From positions 1 through 14,263 of the forward strand of contig JAQRMT010000030.1 in the NCBI GenBank assembly GCA_028599035.1: a stretch of DNA of 14,263 bases, in the 5' to 3' direction. The notes under the pieces were generated by a model, which had not been told where the DNA came from, made no database searches, and saw nothing but the letters and a program-made list of their open reading frames with translations. This document shows, in pieces, positions 13,024 to 14,263 of this stretch. The translations under genes and the position numbers were made by a program. Origin of the DNA: Gammaproteobacteria bacterium (lineage in GTDB: Bacteria > Pseudomonadota > Gammaproteobacteria > PS1 > Pseudothioglobaceae). How positions within the stretch are numbered: position 1 is the first letter of the stretch; every line of letters starts with the position of its first letter.

Positions 13024-13915
13024 TTAGCCACTTAGGAAAATCATATGCCACCACCGTGTTATAGAATGATGAAAGAGCTGTATAAAGCAGATGAAGTAAT
13101 CCGAGATTCTATTACTTCTTGTTATCCGAGAGAGTGGGACGAAAATCATATCACTTATACATGGCTTTCTCGTCTTCGTAATCATGCTCCAAAGATACCC
13201 TTTTCAAAACATTCAAGAATTAATGTGATTTGGGATGCTTATAAAATGAAAGGGCAACTTGAACAAGATAATGGAGATGTTGCATTTATCGTAAAGGTTA
13301 CATTTAAAAATGGAAATAGCCTTTCAGGTGTTGCTTTTCTTGAGGCAAAACGAATTTATGAAAACGGTAAATATGATGCACTCAAATGGGAACAACTTAA
13401 GCATATGACCAGCAATTCTTCCCATCATCACCTTTTGCTTTATGACTTTCAAGCACAAGAAATACCAAATACATTGCCTTGTGGCTGTTGCTACTGGGAT
13501 GATTGTCTTGATTCAAAAAGAGGTATTGGAATTGTTATTCCAACATTACATGCACTCACATATGAAGAAAAAGATCGTTCATTAGCATCCGTAGGATACA
13601 GATTATCTGAACAAATTTTTCTCAGGTATTTTCGAGGATTAGATTTAAATTTTGATCAAACTCTTGTTGAAAATGTAAAAGCTGGAATTGCTGGAGGTGT
13701 TCAATATTTAGCTGTTGCTCATGTTATGCTTAGTGATGAAGTAAATGTTGAACTTTCTTTGCGGGATGTTCAGCCAAATGAAGGTAGTGGTTTTCATCGT
13801 TTGAATGCTAATAATGAGCAACGTGGCTAACCAGTGCATCCACTTGACACAAAAAGCGTCATGCCTTTTGCTACCGCAAAAGCCCTGCCACTTTTTGTGT
13901 CAAGTGATGCAGTCG
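13024..13915 (+). mobile_element. Integron gene cassette 1 (complete, 892 bp)
   Basis: The cassette starts at TTAGCC after G13023 and ends at the G (13915) of the attC R' core. In circular form these ends join to give GTTAGCC, which is the exact complement of the R'' box GGCTAAC at 13825-13831. This independent match fixes the cassette boundaries. It contains one gene in the usual orientation, with its stop codon inside the attC R'' box. Confidence 0.85.
13045..13830 (+). CDS. Cassette-encoded protein with PD-(D/E)XK nuclease-like pattern
   Basis: I do not recognise a named gene for this 261-residue soluble protein. Its centre has an order typical of PD-(D/E)XK nucleases: E73 before GD (D78), a beta-strand pair (VAFIVKVTF, then SGVAFLEAK), the E100-x-K102 dyad, and Q117 in W-E-Q-L-K followed by HHLLLYDF. 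A cysteine cluster, C146, C148, C149 and C154 (PCGCCYWDDC), might bind metal. The C-terminal part (about 175-225) includes SLASVGYRLSEQIFLRYFRGLDLNFD. There is no signal peptide or membrane helix. AGGA (13034-13037) lies 7 bp before the ATG. The final GGC-TAA lies in attC. Cassette genes often encode phage-defence or similar accessory functions, so a DNA-targeting defence role is plausible but unproven. Confidence 0.72.
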   Translation: MPPPCYRMMKELYKADEVIRDSITSCYPREWDENHITYTWLSRLRNHAPKIPFSKHSRINVIWDAYKMKGQLEQDNGDVAFIVKVTFKNGNSLSGVAFLEAKRIYENGKYDALKWEQLKHMTSNSSHHHLLLYDFQAQEIPNTLPCGCCYWDDCLDSKRGIGIVIPTLHALTYEEKDRSLASVGYRLSEQIFLRYFRGLDLNFDQTLVENVKAGIAGGVQYLAVAHVMLSDEVNVELSLRDVQPNEGSGFHRLNANNEQRG

Positions 13916-13921
13916 TTAGGC
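13825..13921 (+). other. attC: Integron attC recombination site
   Basis: This 97-bp site has the full attC layout. R'' is GGCTAAC (13825-13831) and R' is GTTAGGC (13915-13921). The spacers CAG and GTC are largely unpaired. L'' TGCATC (13835-13840) pairs with L' GATGCA (13906-13911). A 15-bp perfect stem joins 13842-13856 to 13891-13905. A single extra C at 13841 has no partner and becomes the extrahelical G on the folded bottom strand that directs strand choice. The terminal structure holds a second hairpin, CTTTTGC-TACC-GCAAAAG (13865-13882). Recombination is predicted at G13915|T13916. Confidence 0.92.
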
Positions 13922-14263
13922 GTATGAAATCCAAATATGTATGAACTAATAAAGACACTCCCGTATTGGCTTCAACTTGGAGTAATATTTATCCCAATTT
14001 TCAGTTTTCTAATTGGTGCGGTTGCTTTTGTTTTGAATGTTCGCCAAACAACGCTAAATAATAAAATTTGCAGAGCAAAAATAGTTTCTGACAGTTTGCA
14101 TACTTTTATGGATGATAATATGATGCACCAAGCATTCTATAAAATAGAATATGGAAAATTTAATTATGGTAGCGATTTTCATGGCTCAAACGAAGAAAGG
14201 GAAATAGATAAATTATTAAGGCATTTTTCAAATATAGCGCTTATGTGGCAAGATGGACTTTTG
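13916..14263 (+). mobile_element. Integron gene cassette 2 (5' part only)
   Basis: This begins at TTAGGC immediately after the crossover point of the upstream attC and continues past the window end. Its own attC is outside. The coding start lies 21 bp in, a short leader typical of cassettes. Confidence 0.75.
13937..14263 (+). CDS. Cassette-encoded membrane-anchored protein, partial
   Basis: The frame is open for 109 codons from ATG 13937 to the window end, with no stop. The N-terminus (MYELIKTLPYWLQL) leads into one hydrophobic helix at about 14-37 (LGVIFIPIFSFLIGAVAFVLNV). A soluble helical part follows: ARKxxSDSLHTFMDDNMMHQAF-like region, IEYGKFNYGSDFHGSNEE, then IDKLLRHFSNIALMW. The layout, with one short N-terminal anchor and a cytoplasmic helical domain, resembles DUF4760-like proteins common in accessory DNA. 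That is a pattern impression only and no function is known. Upstream ATGs at 13924 and 13941 open short frames that close at once, so 13937 is chosen. Confidence 0.7.
   Translation, partial: MYELIKTLPYWLQLGVIFIPIFSFLIGAVAFVLNVRQTTLNNKICRAKIVSDSLHTFMDDNMMHQAFYKIEYGKFNYGSDFHGSNEEREIDKLLRHFSNIALMWQDGLL

Noticed and set aside
12413..13044. tRNA gene or CRISPR array in the 630-bp gap.
   Set aside because: No cloverleaf with a GTTCRA T-loop and no regularly spaced direct repeats were found.
13835..13911. Reading the attC inverted repeat as a simple rho-independent terminator or REP element.
   Set aside because: The R''/R' boxes, unpaired spacers, single extrahelical base and matching cassette 5' end fit attC specifically.

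Overview
The window looks like a stretch of an AT-rich, gene-dense gammaproteobacterial chromosome. RuvB, TolQRA, MinC, LolB and HemA all read as gammaproteobacterial types. The low GC, tiny intergenic gaps and loosened gene clusters would fit the sulfur-oxidising SUP05/Thioglobus and bathymodiolin-symbiont lineage. That placement is inference from style, not from a database match.

Bases 1-2400 (minus strand) hold a two-gene unit, hemA then prfA, overlapping by 4 bp. It covers the first committed step of haem synthesis and translation termination at UAA/UAG. Bases 2469-10378 (plus strand) form one continuous run of eleven genes with gaps of 0-15 bp or 1-4 bp overlaps: lolB, ruvB, tolQ, tolR, tolA, a MbcA/ParS/Xre antitoxin-like gene, minC, glyS, dtd, a PGPGW-type membrane protein and an ArsC-family (YffB-like) gene. 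Envelope functions (LolB, Tol, MinC) dominate, mixed with Holliday-junction repair and glycine tRNA charging and proofreading. Bases 10375-12412 alternate in strand: a thioredoxin (-), ruvC (+) and a cation diffusion facilitator (-). Both convergent pairs share the same 4-bp TTAG as overlapping stop codons.

Bases 12413-14263 are a different kind of DNA: an accessory region that I read as a decayed integron. A 144-bp MITE-like element with 16-bp perfect terminal inverted repeats (12522-12665) and a GC-richer structured scrap (12666-12718) abut a 35-codon minus-strand fragment. That fragment matches the N-terminal SAM-like domain of integron integrases (12717-12824); the remainder of intI is missing. 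About 200 bp away, in the classic divergent arrangement, lies a recombination point G|TTAGCC (13023/13024). It is followed by a complete 892-bp gene cassette, which ends in a textbook attC site (13825-13921) with an extrahelical base, unpaired spacer and terminal hairpin. A second cassette begins at 13916 and runs off the window.

The first cassette encodes a 261-residue protein with a PD-(D/E)XK-nuclease-like residue pattern, so a phage-defence role is possible. The second encodes a membrane-anchored protein of unknown function. A fossil integron platform with retained cassettes is the most notable system in the window. The essential-gene half carries smaller oddities: a (CAA)9 tract in prfA, recent heptad duplications in tolA and an orphan antitoxin-like gene inside the tol operon.
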